Shown here: positions 40,218 to 48,188 of the stretch, one piece after another
Layout of the letters: each line of letters begins with the position of its first letter
Numbering within the stretch: position 1 is the first letter of the stretch
The notes under the pieces: model-generated
The model's database searches: none
Told to the model about the DNA's origin: nothing
The model's input: only the letters and a program-made list of their open reading frames with translations
Assembly (NCBI RefSeq): GCF_008180445.1
Contig: NZ_VTER01000001.1
Span: forward strand, 124,001-188,000
Reading direction: 5' to 3'
DNA: 64,000 nucleotides
Source of the DNA: Bacillus_AB infantis_B
GTDB lineage: Bacteria > Bacillota > Bacilli > Bacillales > Cytobacillaceae
Made by a program: the position numbers and the translations under genes

Positions 40218-40412
40218 AAAAAATAAGCGGAGAAATTCCCCCTAAACTCGAAAAATCTCTAAAAATAGCTCAAATAGACGGAGAAATTCCGGCTATGAAT
40301 TCAAAAAAAAGGAAAATGAGCAATTTCGCTCTCCTTAACCGGAAAATCTACCCTTATTTACACCCGCCAGAGCCATATCTAGCAGCTTAACCGGAAATTC
40401 TCCGCTTATTTT
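40218..40412. repeat. Palindromic cluster of four short repeats
   Basis: The module AATAAGCGGAGAAATTCC occurs directly at 40218-40241 and, variant, at 40271-40292, then inverted at 40339-40361 and 40391-40412, where CTTAACCGG precedes. Outer copies are near-perfect inverted terminal repeats of about 20 bp bounding 195 bp, a MITE-like layout. No gene is visible in the 40036-40650 gap. Confidence 0.75.
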
Positions 40413-40596
40413 AATGCTCCTGGTCATACACTTCAATAAGGATTCGCCAACCTGTTTCTTCAATACCTTTCCTTCAATACCCTTAGCTGAGTAAACCTCT
40501 TCTTATAAAATATCAAATAAAGTAAATAATTCCGTATTATATTTTGAATCAACAACCTTTACGAAATAGCCTCTTTAAAAGAGTTTTAATACCAAC

Positions 40597-40625
40597 TTGA
40601 CAAATCGGATATATAGGGATTATAG
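40597..40625 (+). promoter_or_regulatory. Promoter of Fbp-like gene
   Basis: TTGACA (40597-40602), 17-bp spacer, TTATAG (40620-40625). No convincing Fur box was found, although AT-rich dyads follow. Confidence 0.4.
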
Positions 40626-40689
40626 TTGTACATAATATGTTAATTCACATTCTTTAGCCATAGCAGAATAATTGAGGGGGATGAGCATT

Positions 40690-40887
40690 TTGATGATGAC
40701 AAAGGAAGAATCTCGCAGAAACCTTATTCTCGATAAATTGATGGCACTTGCACCATTCCAGGACAATAAAGAACTGGGGGAAATGACTTGCACAGAGCTT
40801 GAGGGGCTGTATTTAAGCCAGCTTTTCTCTGCCTCTTCACATCCCCACAGCGGACATAAATCGATCCGGTTAATCGGAAAAAAATAA
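40690..40887 (+). CDS. Fbp-like small basic protein
   Basis: A 65-residue protein like the Fur-regulated basic proteins (FbpA/FbpB) of Bacillus, small proteins that cooperate with an iron-sparing sRNA. The family pattern RRNLILDKLM then ELGEMTCTELEGLYLSQ resembles them. TTG 40690 lies 9 nt from GAGGGGG; ATG 40693 or ATG 40681 are possible. Without a clear Fur box the iron role remains inference. Confidence 0.5.
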   Translation: MMMTKEESRRNLILDKLMALAPFQDNKELGEMTCTELEGLYLSQLFSASSHPHSGHKSIRLIGKK

Positions 40888-40893
40888 ATAAAA

Positions 40894-40927
40894 AAGGTGG
40901 AGAGCCGTATTTGACTCTCCACCTTTC
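40894..40927 (+). terminator. Terminator
   Basis: AAGGTGGAGAG / CTCTCCACCTT stem with a ten-nt loop followed by a T-rich tail, directly behind the Fbp-like gene. Confidence 0.8.
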
Positions 40928-41080
40928 TTTATACAGTAAAGGATCACTGACAAGAGTTTACCGTTCCCCTTACTAAAACGGAACATTATTTCCTCTTACT
41001 CTCCGCCTGACATGATATTCTCTTATTGTACAGGCCATCCTGCTTCATGTTCTATTGTTTGTTTGCTTTTTCTCTATCCC

Positions 41081-41950
41081 TCAACCAAATGCCTGTGCCG
41101 CCAAAGCAAACAAACGGCCATTTCTTGCAGGCATGGCTTCCGCATGTAACACCATGACAGGAGGTGAAGCAGAAAGCGTAAACCCTCTGTTTTCAATCAT
41201 TTCCATAAAATCATCCTGACCTGACGGCAAATCAATCCTCAGCTGTCCCTGATGGCCGTTGGCAAGCCGGTCAAGCAAAAGGGAGGCAGTTTCAGGATCA
41301 TCTGCTGCAATGGGGCCAATAATGAGATTGACTGGGCCCTGAATCGAAAGACCATAACCAATCAGCTTTCCTTCTGAATCAAAAGCAAGCAGGCATTGTT
41401 TAGCCTGTGCTATTCTATTTTTCAGAAAAACCGTCCTCCCGTCCCCAAAGGCTGGTTTATCGAACTCTATTAGACTATTAAAATAATCAGTGCTGAATCC
41501 CTTGATGACCGAAACTTTCGCTTTCTCAGAGACTGATGGCTGATTATAATCCCGGCATAGATATTTATGTATGGTGTCAACTTCTGAAAAGCCCATTTTA
41601 AGGTATAAAGGCCTGCCTTCTTCAGTGGCAATAAGCAAAATGCTTGTTTCATCAGCGGCCAATTCCAGGCAGCCCTGCACCACCTTTTTGGCGAGACCTT
41701 TTCCCCTGAAGCCGGGATCTGTAATCACCAGCCCGAGCCATGCCAGGCTTTTATCATATGAGATCAGTGCGGCACAGGAAACAAGCTTCCCTGCCATAGT
41801 CTTATGGCCCAGAACAGTTCCAGATTTAAGGACCGTTAAGACTTCTTCCTGTTCATAGTCCCAGCCGACCCCTGCGGAAAGCGTGATCAACCCTTGAATA
41901 TCATCTTCACTCAGTTGCATGAGGGAAATATCTCCTGCAATTTGCTTCAT
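41081..41950 (-). CDS. GNAT acetyltransferase with C-terminal accessory domain
   Basis: A 289-residue two-part protein. N-terminal GNAT: LVITDPGFRGKGLAKKVVQG plus LATEEG-x-LYLKMGF near 95-125. C-terminal part (DYFNSLIEFDKPAFGDGR, VNLIIGPIAADDPETASLLL) matches the Acetyltransf_18-type domain found behind GNATs. It probably acetylates a small amine. AAAAGGAA precedes the ATG. Confidence 0.75.
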   Translation of the reverse strand: MKQIAGDISLMQLSEDDIQGLITLSAGVGWDYEQEEVLTVLKSGTVLGHKTMAGKLVSCAALISYDKSLAWLGLVITDPGFRGKGLAKKVVQGCLELAADETSILLIATEEGRPLYLKMGFSEVDTIHKYLCRDYNQPSVSEKAKVSVIKGFSTDYFNSLIEFDKPAFGDGRTVFLKNRIAQAKQCLLAFDSEGKLIGYGLSIQGPVNLIIGPIAADDPETASLLLDRLANGHQGQLRIDLPSGQDDFMEMIENRGFTLSASPPVMVLHAEAMPARNGRLFALAAQAFG

Positions 41951-42065
41951 TTCCTTTTCCCTACCTTCTTTCTAAGCTGCTTATCTTTCAGTCAGGCTTT
42001 GAATAGTGTTCATGTGAATGCTGGATTCAGTCTTATTAAACTCTGCTTCACCCTTCACCAAGCCA

Positions 42066-42242
42066 TCAGTTAAAGAAGGACATAATGATGACGGCAGCAA
42101 TTGAAAACAGGAAAAAACCGATAATGACATATTTTATGATCTTAATCGGTTTCGGAAGGCTGCGCACATCTGCTGCATCCGGCAGCCCCTCAATCTTTTT
42201 CATATGATCCACTGCATCATTCATCGGTTCTTTTCCAGCCAT
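42066..42242 (-). CDS. Small single-TM protein (58 aa)
   Basis: A 58-residue protein: charged N-terminal half (EPMNDAVDHMKKIEGL) and one C-terminal membrane helix (about residues 37-57, IKYVIIGFFLFSIAAVIIMS). Topology is probably N-in, tail-anchored. ATG 42242 follows GGGGG by 8 nt. It lies directly downstream of the putative metallopeptidase gene, 23 bp after its stop, so it is probably in the same operon. Family not recognised. Confidence 0.65.
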   Translation of the reverse strand: MAGKEPMNDAVDHMKKIEGLPDAADVRSLPKPIKIIKYVIIGFFLFSIAAVIIMSFFN

Positions 42243-42265
42243 TATGCCATCCCCCTTCGCTCTTT

Positions 42266-43144
42266 CTACATATTATTCTCTGTTTCAGCCATCATTCCTT
42301 TAAAACAATGAGATTTTTTGTAAGAATAAAAAGCCTTCATAATCTTGTCGGTTTCCATAAAATTCAAATCCTTAAGGCTCATCCCGCCTGACATCAGGCT
42401 ATTGATGATTTGAGCCCCGGCGAAATAGCCGCTCCTGCCCTCAGCCTCTGTACCTGTGAAGTATTTCTCAAGCATCCTCCTATCGAGAGGTCGGTCCAAA
42501 TCATTAAGAATTTCTTCTTCTAATTCTGGCAAAGATAATTGCAAGGTCCGATAATGATATGGACTCATCATCAAAGCTTCGGCAATTGATGCATCATCAG
42601 GATCCCTTCCTGATAATTCCAAGGATGCCCACACAGCCAGACCTTCAGCAGCCGCCAGCTGCCCTGCAGTCAGTGCATTGAAATCTTCTTTGCCTTTCAG
42701 ACGGTAAAAGCGGGCCATATGGCTGAATTCATGCGGTATGAGGATTTCGGGATCTTTTTCTTCCAGGAGCTCAAGTCCAAGGTAAATAAACGGATCACTG
42801 GACGGGAGAGCTGCACCGTCGCTGTAACCAACCCCAGTCAGCAGGTAGACAGTAAAATCCTCGTGAAAGTCAAAATAGGTACAGCATTTCTTTAAAATCG
42901 CCTCTATTTTTTTGAGTGGAAATTGTATCCGCCCTTTTTCAGACTGTAAGAGCAGATCCTGAAAATTCAAGTGCCCGACAATAGTTTGGATTCTTTTCTC
43001 ATCCAGGTTGTAAAGGCTGCTGAAGAGAGGATCAAACGCAGCTTTGTATTTATTATAGTAGGCCTGCCATGCTGGATATTTGTCAATAGCAGGCGCCAGC
43101 TCTGCCGCTTGTTTAAAATCATAGAATCCATCGACCAGTTTCAT
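42266..43144 (-). CDS. Putative zinc protease (DUF2268-like)
   Basis: A 292-residue protein with HEFSH zinc motif (LIPHEFSHMARFY, near residue 137) and the downstream EGLAVWASLEL helix (Glu near 167) that would supply the third ligand, the arrangement of DUF2268 putative proteases. No signal peptide. GGGGGCTGCGGG precedes the ATG. Substrate unknown. The related-looking HEFGH protein at 12198 shows similar domain order. Confidence 0.7.
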   Translation of the reverse strand: MKLVDGFYDFKQAAELAPAIDKYPAWQAYYNKYKAAFDPLFSSLYNLDEKRIQTIVGHLNFQDLLLQSEKGRIQFPLKKIEAILKKCCTYFDFHEDFTVYLLTGVGYSDGAALPSSDPFIYLGLELLEEKDPEILIPHEFSHMARFYRLKGKEDFNALTAGQLAAAEGLAVWASLELSGRDPDDASIAEALMMSPYHYRTLQLSLPELEEEILNDLDRPLDRRMLEKYFTGTEAEGRSGYFAGAQIINSLMSGGMSLKDLNFMETDKIMKAFYSYKKSHCFKGMMAETENNM

Positions 43145-43205
43145 CCCGCAGCCCCCTTTTCCTTCTAATTTCTACAAAATAGAGAGAATGACCTTCAAAA
43201 TAAGA

Positions 43206-43227
43206 AAAAGAGCCGAAAATCAGCTCT
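43206..43227 (-). terminator. Terminator
   Basis: AGAGC / GCTCT stem extended by partial pairing, then TTTTT; behind the DUF3231 gene. Confidence 0.6.
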
Positions 43228-43236
43228 AAAGCAGAC

Positions 43237-44235
43237 TTATTTAATAAGTTTATCCCGATCCGCAGCATGAGGAGGCTTTTCCATCCATTCATGATTAATA
43301 AGAATCTGTGCCCCGTCTTCTGCATATAAACCCACTTCAGCCAGAAGGCGGCTATAGTCAGCAGCAATATCTCTCCTTGGACTGGCAGAAATTGCTGTAC
43401 CGTAATTTCCTATTCCTGCAGCGGACATCATGTTCAGCTGGAACATCATTAATTTATCAGAAAAAGGCGGCTCCTGGCTGTCCGTTATCTCAGCATCCCA
43501 AGTGACCGGCGCAGGCAGATCATTTTCCTGCAGATACCGGCTGAATACTCTGGTATGTTTTTTGGTGATTTCTTTTCCCCGCACAAAATACTGCTTAACT
43601 TCTTCATCTTTAACGCATTGTGCAAATGCTGTTACAAGGGTCCCGCCAAAATAATTGGTCTGGATATTGGCGAATAGATGTGTGATCTCAATTGCGGTAA
43701 GCGGTCTCTGCTTACCGAGCCAGCCTGCAAGAAAGTGCTCCCCTTTTACTATCTCTGGTTTTGCAAGAGGAGGAATATAAGGCGACCGCACTTCAAGGCC
43801 TTTGGAAAGGAGCAAATCCTTCGTTTCATTCATCAATTCCATTGTTGATGATATACACGACATAAAATGCTCCCTGACATCATTCCGGTACGTTAAAGGC
43901 AGGATGGCGCCATAAGTCACCAGTGCCCCTTTAGCCATTTGCTCTGTATAATAAAGAAAAAATTCATCAGAAAACAGCCTGGGTGCATCAGGATGGACAT
44001 CATCATCAGTAAAGCCTGCGGGCACTGAATGCCCTTCTTCTTTGAAAATTCCCGATATCACTTTAATATGCTGTTCAGCTAAGTCGAGGGCATGGCTCAA
44101 GATGTTTTTCGTTTCACGATCCTCTGCACAAGCTATAAAATATTGATAAACACATCTGAACATGCTGTCTGATACAAAATTTGTCCATAATCCGCCAGTT
44201 TCTGATGAAGTCAATCGAATACGCTGTTTCTCCAA
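43237..44235 (-). CDS. DUF3231 protein
   Basis: A 332-residue protein formed by two similar helical halves of about 165 residues each. Both halves contain ferritin-like helix bundles (EQHIKVISGIFKEEGHSVP; KKHTRVFSRYLQENDLPAPV) and repeat positions match. DUF3231 members occur in spore-formers and are induced by stress; function unknown. The TTG at 44235 has its GGAGG inside a 15-bp hairpin. See the next feature. Confidence 0.8.
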   Translation of the reverse strand: MEKQRIRLTSSETGGLWTNFVSDSMFRCVYQYFIACAEDRETKNILSHALDLAEQHIKVISGIFKEEGHSVPAGFTDDDVHPDAPRLFSDEFFLYYTEQMAKGALVTYGAILPLTYRNDVREHFMSCISSTMELMNETKDLLLSKGLEVRSPYIPPLAKPEIVKGEHFLAGWLGKQRPLTAIEITHLFANIQTNYFGGTLVTAFAQCVKDEEVKQYFVRGKEITKKHTRVFSRYLQENDLPAPVTWDAEITDSQEPPFSDKLMMFQLNMMSAAGIGNYGTAISASPRRDIAADYSRLLAEVGLYAEDGAQILINHEWMEKPPHAADRDKLIK

Positions 44236-44270
44236 AAAAATACCTCCATCTTATTGATGGAAGTATTTTT
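44236..44270 (-). terminator. Terminator-like hairpin overlapping an RBS
   Basis: AAAAATACTTCCATC / GATGGAGGTATTTTT, 15 bp with one G-U pair, 5-nt loop and U-rich 3' arm. It can terminate the pepF transcript. Its 3' arm also carries the GGAGG of the DUF3231 gene, whose TTG begins at the next base. Confidence 0.7.
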
Positions 44271-44353
44271 CCCAAGTTCCCCGGCAGTTATGAATATTTG
44301 TAGGATCTAAAATTGAACCTCTTGAATAACCCTTTATATCCGCATTTCCTTCT

Positions 44354-46144
44354 CTAAAGAGTCTTCTCCAATTCCTCCACAAGCTCGCCAAACTTTTTCA
44401 TGGAATTTTCAATAGGCTCTGGTGAAGTAAGATCCACTCCCGTCTTCTTAAGCAGTTCAAGCGGGTAATCGCTGCTTCCGCTCTTCAGGAACTCGATATA
44501 AGACTCAAGCGTCTGTTTGTCGCCTTCAAGTATTTTAGTGGCAAGATGGATGGCTGAAGCAAATCCGGTGGCATATTTGTACACATAAAACGGGCGGTAA
44601 AAATGCGGAATACGGGACCAGCCATATTTCACCTCTTCATCAAAGACAAGTTCTTCGCCATTGTATTCACGGAAGAGCTTTTCATAGATCCCGTTGAACA
44701 CTTCGACATTCAGCGGTTTGCCCTGCTCTGCATATTCATGGGTGACCTTCTCAAATTCGGCAAACATGACCTGTGTAAAGAAAGTACCCTTGAACTTATC
44801 GATAAAATGATTGAGTAAATGCTTGCGCACATTTTCATCTTTCTCGTTATCGAGCAGATAGTTGATCAGGAGCACTTCATTGACCGTTGAAGCCACTTCA
44901 GCAACAAAAATGCTGTAGCGCGCTGAGATCTGCGGCTGATGCTGGCTGCTCAGCTTGCTGTGCACCCCATGCCCGCACTCATGCGCAAGTGTGAATAAGC
45001 TGTTCAAATCATCCTGGTGGTTCAGGAGGATATAAGGATGAACACCATAGACACCCATATTATAAGCGCCTGATCTTTTCCCCGGTGTTTCGCGGACATC
45101 GAGATATCGCGCATCTTTAAAGTCCTTCAATGTCTGGACATAATCTTCGCCAAGCGGTGCCAAAGCCTTCAGCATAATCTCATAGGCCTCTTCATAAGGA
45201 ATTTCCTGTTTCACCCCGCTTACAAGAGGGACACTCAAGTCATACTGATGAAGCTCATCAAGCTTGAGCTTTTCTTTTCTCAGCCTGTTGTATTCATGCA
45301 TTGGCGCAATATTATCCTTTGCCGATTGAATCAGGTTTTCATAAACCTCTTTCGGGACATTATCCCCGAAAAGCCCTTTTTCCAAAGCAGAAGGATAACG
45401 GCGAAGCTTGGATGTCGCCACATTATTCTTGATAGCAGCAGACAAGGTGGATGCAATTGTATTTTTCAGTTCGACATATGGCTTGTAATAAGCTTTATAA
45501 GCTTCCTTCCGCTTTTCGCGGTCTTCATCTTCAATCAGTTTGCTGTACATGCCCCGCGTAAGGCGGACCTTCCCGCCATCGTCTTTGGTTACCATCCCGA
45601 ACTTGATATCGGCATTATTGATCATGCCATACGTATTGCTTGGGGATGAAAGAGCCTCGCCAAGCTGTGAAAGAATTTCTTCCTGCTCTTTGGTCAGAAC
45701 ATGTGTTTTATACCTAAAAGATTCAAGCAAGTCTTCCTCGAAATATTTCAGGCCAGCTTCTTCTGCGATATATCCCTTAAGCGTCGCTTCATCAAGCCCA
45801 AGGAGATATGGCATGAAAAATGAAGTGGCCGATCCGACTTTTACCCCAAGCTGCTTGACGCGGTCCTGCAGGGCTTGGGCAGCTGTATCCCTCGTATCCT
45901 GATCCGCCTTAAACATACTGTAAGCATATACATGAGTAAATGTGTACGACAGCTCTTCACTTAGCTTTAAATATTGGTAAAGGTCTTGTGCATCATTAAT
46001 GTTGCCGTCATACTCTTTAAGCTTTTCAGCCATCTTCCCGACTTTATCGAAATCCTGCTCCCACAGCTTTTCATCACTATAGATATCCTCAAGATTCCAC
46101 GTTTCTTCAACAGGCACATCCTGCCTGGAAGTGTATGCTGTCAT
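44354..46144 (-). CDS. pepF: Oligoendopeptidase F
   Basis: A 596-residue M3B metallopeptidase, cytoplasmic, cleaving peptides of about 7-17 residues. The zinc motif HECGHGVHS (HEXXH) is in the C-terminal half, with the third ligand Glu in the downstream VAEVASTVNE helix. The N-terminal PVEETWNLEDIYSDEKLW opening matches the family. ATG 46144 is chosen: AGGAG lies 8 nt upstream; the frame extends three codons further. Length is as expected for PepF. Confidence 0.9.
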   Translation of the reverse strand: MTAYTSRQDVPVEETWNLEDIYSDEKLWEQDFDKVGKMAEKLKEYDGNINDAQDLYQYLKLSEELSYTFTHVYAYSMFKADQDTRDTAAQALQDRVKQLGVKVGSATSFFMPYLLGLDEATLKGYIAEEAGLKYFEEDLLESFRYKTHVLTKEQEEILSQLGEALSSPSNTYGMINNADIKFGMVTKDDGGKVRLTRGMYSKLIEDEDREKRKEAYKAYYKPYVELKNTIASTLSAAIKNNVATSKLRRYPSALEKGLFGDNVPKEVYENLIQSAKDNIAPMHEYNRLRKEKLKLDELHQYDLSVPLVSGVKQEIPYEEAYEIMLKALAPLGEDYVQTLKDFKDARYLDVRETPGKRSGAYNMGVYGVHPYILLNHQDDLNSLFTLAHECGHGVHSKLSSQHQPQISARYSIFVAEVASTVNEVLLINYLLDNEKDENVRKHLLNHFIDKFKGTFFTQVMFAEFEKVTHEYAEQGKPLNVEVFNGIYEKLFREYNGEELVFDEEVKYGWSRIPHFYRPFYVYKYATGFASAIHLATKILEGDKQTLESYIEFLKSGSSDYPLELLKKTGVDLTSPEPIENSMKKFGELVEELEKTL

Positions 46145-46203
46145 ACCCGTCACTCCTTTTGAAAAATACTTCCTATTTATTATGTACGGAAAACCCGCTG
46201 AGG

Positions 46204-46392
46204 CTATTCCCCTTCAGAAATAAGTATTTTGTAGCCTGCAAGCTGGGGACCTTCTTCATAGCTTTCCCTGCTGATGATATAAAACCCTGATTCTTCAGGA
46301 TCGGCAATCACCAGTTCATCCGGACTTTTATCCACCTGGGCAGCGTCCAGGCTGAAATATTTTTCCCCTAATAGGGCATGATCGAAATTCAT
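46204..46392 (-). CDS. Small acidic protein (62 aa)
   Basis: A 62-residue acidic protein (DKSPDELVIADPEESGF, then YEEGPQLAGYKILISEGE), no membrane segment. ATG 46392 has a strong AGGAGG 7 nt upstream; a longer in-frame reading to 46653 lacks an RBS and overlaps the divergent lipoprotein gene. Family not recognised. Confidence 0.6.
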   Translation of the reverse strand: MNFDHALLGEKYFSLDAAQVDKSPDELVIADPEESGFYIISRESYEEGPQLAGYKILISEGE

Positions 46393-46537
46393 ATAAAAAC
46401 CTCCTTTTGAAAAAGATATCAGAACATTAAAGAAATACCAAAGCTTATGCTCCATTTTCATGTAACTTTCTCCATCCTGTTTACGCCAGTATATATAAAG
46501 GGAAAAGGAATCCTGGCAGCAAAGAAAGGTGATCATG

Positions 46538-46999
46538 ATGTATAAATGGATCCTGGTGCTGACACTTGTTTTAGCAGGGTGCGGCACGGGCGCAGAAAAT
46601 AATGAACCGGGTAAAGAAACAGAAAATAACACAAATGGAGGAGGGAGCGGCATTATTGCAGGCAGTGTAGAACCTGAACTTCACAAACAAAGCTCATTGA
46701 ATTATTTGTACACCATTAAAAACCAGACAGAAAAGGAAGTTGAAATGAAATTCCCCACTTCCCAGCGTTTCGACTATTCCGTAAAAGATAAGGACGGAGC
46801 AGAAGTATTCCTGTTCTCAAGTGCGGCATTTTTCCTCCAGGCTGAGGGAAAAGAAGTATTGAAGCCTGCTGAAGAGCTGAATTACGATATCAACCTCAGC
46901 CAGCTTAAGCTTGCCCCGGGAATGTACACGCTTGAAGCCTGGATGACACAGCAGGACGGGGAAGACTATAAAGTCACCGAGGAAATTACTGTTCAATAG
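46538..46999 (+). CDS. BsuPI-domain lipoprotein
   Basis: A 153-residue predicted lipoprotein: short signal with lipobox LVLAGC (Cys near 15), an Asn/Gly-rich linker and a BsuPI-type intracellular-protease-inhibitor domain (NQTEKEVEMKFPTSQRFDYSV, YDINLSQLKLAPGMYTLEAWM). Outside, it could inhibit extracellular proteases or be structural. ATG 46538 has AAAGG 8 nt upstream. Confidence 0.8.
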   Translation: MYKWILVLTLVLAGCGTGAENNEPGKETENNTNGGGSGIIAGSVEPELHKQSSLNYLYTIKNQTEKEVEMKFPTSQRFDYSVKDKDGAEVFLFSSAAFFLQAEGKEVLKPAEELNYDINLSQLKLAPGMYTLEAWMTQQDGEDYKVTEEITVQ

Positions 47000-47006
47000 A
47001 CAATGT

Positions 47007-47040
47007 CCCCTGCATTAGCATCCTTGCAGGGGTGTTTTTA
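47007..47040 (+). terminator. Terminator
   Basis: CCCCTGCA / TGCAGGGG stem with a 10-nt loop and TGTTTTT. Confidence 0.8.
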
Positions 47041-47451
47041 TATAATTCTTATCACAGGCTCATGAAAGGAAAACACGTGAACGTGATGCTCAAAACATGC
47101 AAAAGAATAATGCGTCAGCTCTTTTCCTTCTGATTCCTGATAAGCATATTCCTTTTTTACGAAATCCTGCAGCTTTGACTTCATATAGATCCTGAACACT
47201 TCTCCCTCAAAAACTTCTTCATTATCCCAAACCGTATAATCATCATGAACGACAGAATAAGTAACATAATTCTTAAAATCAATATCTGCCTTTACGGCTT
47301 TGCTGTCAGGATGCGGAAAGATCAGCAGGTCAGTGGCATCTTTGCTTATAAGAACCGTAATGCGCAGCATCGCTCCTTCCATTCTCGGCTCGGAGATTTC
47401 ATGAAATGAAATCGTGATATCCTTCATCTCCATTAAGTCTTTATATCGCAT
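47038..47451 (-). CDS. Uncharacterised protein
   Basis: A 137-residue soluble protein rich in beta segments (ITISFHEISEPRMEGAMLRI, VTYSVVHDDYTVWDNEEVFEGE) without recognisable motifs. RBS AGGAGAG. Convergent with the lipoprotein gene through the terminator at 47007-47040. Family not recognised. Confidence 0.6.
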   Translation of the reverse strand: MRYKDLMEMKDITISFHEISEPRMEGAMLRITVLISKDATDLLIFPHPDSKAVKADIDFKNYVTYSVVHDDYTVWDNEEVFEGEVFRIYMKSKLQDFVKKEYAYQESEGKELTHYSFACFEHHVHVFSFHEPVIRII

Positions 47452-47498
47452 ATACTCTCCTTTTCAAACCAGGATTTTACATACTATGATAGTAAATA

Positions 47499-47834
47499 TT
47501 AAAAATAATACAAGTAATAGATAGCCGCGCCTGCTGCCGCCATCCCGAGAAGCATGAAACTCCGCTTCCTGCTTTTTTTCCAAATATATATGCTGGCGTT
47601 AACCATTCCGGCGAGGACTAAAAAGAAAGACAAATTCCTCAAACCTTCATCAAAGAACAAGAAATTTACAAAGTTTAAAAGCAAGCCGACAGACATCAGG
47701 CCTGCTCCTCCGGCAAGCGCATCTTTCCAGAACCCCGCTTTTCCCCCCTCATGGCTCTTGCGGTATTCCTTTCTTACCGAAGCAAATATCCAAAGAAAAA
47801 AAAGAACAACCAACACGAGCTTTATGTAGAACAA
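47499..47834 (-). CDS. Uncharacterised membrane protein
   Basis: A 111-residue protein with an N-terminal TM segment, a basic loop RKEYRKSHEGGK and three more hydrophobic segments. TTG 47834 follows AGGAGG by 7 nt. It follows the small membrane protein at 47861 with 26 bp between, likely an operon. Family not recognised. Confidence 0.6.
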   Translation of the reverse strand: MFYIKLVLVVLFFLWIFASVRKEYRKSHEGGKAGFWKDALAGGAGLMSVGLLLNFVNFLFFDEGLRNLSFFLVLAGMVNASIYIWKKSRKRSFMLLGMAAAGAAIYYLYYF

Positions 47835-47860
47835 TCAGTACCCTCCTACTTTCACCGTTT

Positions 47861-48064
47861 CTACCAATCACTAAAAAAATCTTGGAATCCTGCATCCAAT
47901 GGAATCAGCCAAATAAAAATACTAAGTCCGGCAGTAAATATGAGCAGAAGCTTAAACCCTTTTTTCGGCAGCCAGCTGAATAATGTAAATTGAATTAAAA
48001 AGAGCCCGCTGCTAACTGCCAGGAAAACCATCATAGGCCCTATAATGAAAAATAATGAGTTCAA
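47861..48064 (-). CDS. Small two-TM membrane protein
   Basis: A 67-residue protein with two hydrophobic segments. TTG 48064 is chosen because GGAGG is 8 nt upstream; an in-frame TTG five codons further upstream has no RBS. Family not recognised. Probably translated with 47499. Confidence 0.55.
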   Translation of the reverse strand: MNSLFFIIGPMMVFLAVSSGLFLIQFTLFSWLPKKGFKLLLIFTAGLSIFIWLIPLDAGFQDFFSDW

Positions 48065-48153
48065 ATAGTGCACCTCCAAAATGGGTTCATTTCTTATATA
48101 CGGTCTATCACGGACAAAAGTTTCCCTATTCTGTCAGCTATGACGGAAAAATG

Positions 48154-48185
48154 AAAAAGGCTGCCCTTTTAAAGGACAGCCTTTC
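48154..48185 (-). terminator. Terminator of LTA synthase gene
   Basis: AAAGGCTGTCCTTT / AAAGGGCAGCCTTT stem with one mismatch and U-rich tail on the minus strand. Confidence 0.8.
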
Positions 48186-48188
48186 CTG

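Noticed and set aside
46204..46653. 149-residue version of the 62-residue acidic protein
   Set aside because: The extra N-terminal part has no RBS and overlaps the divergent lipoprotein gene; an AGGAGG site fixes the start at 46392.
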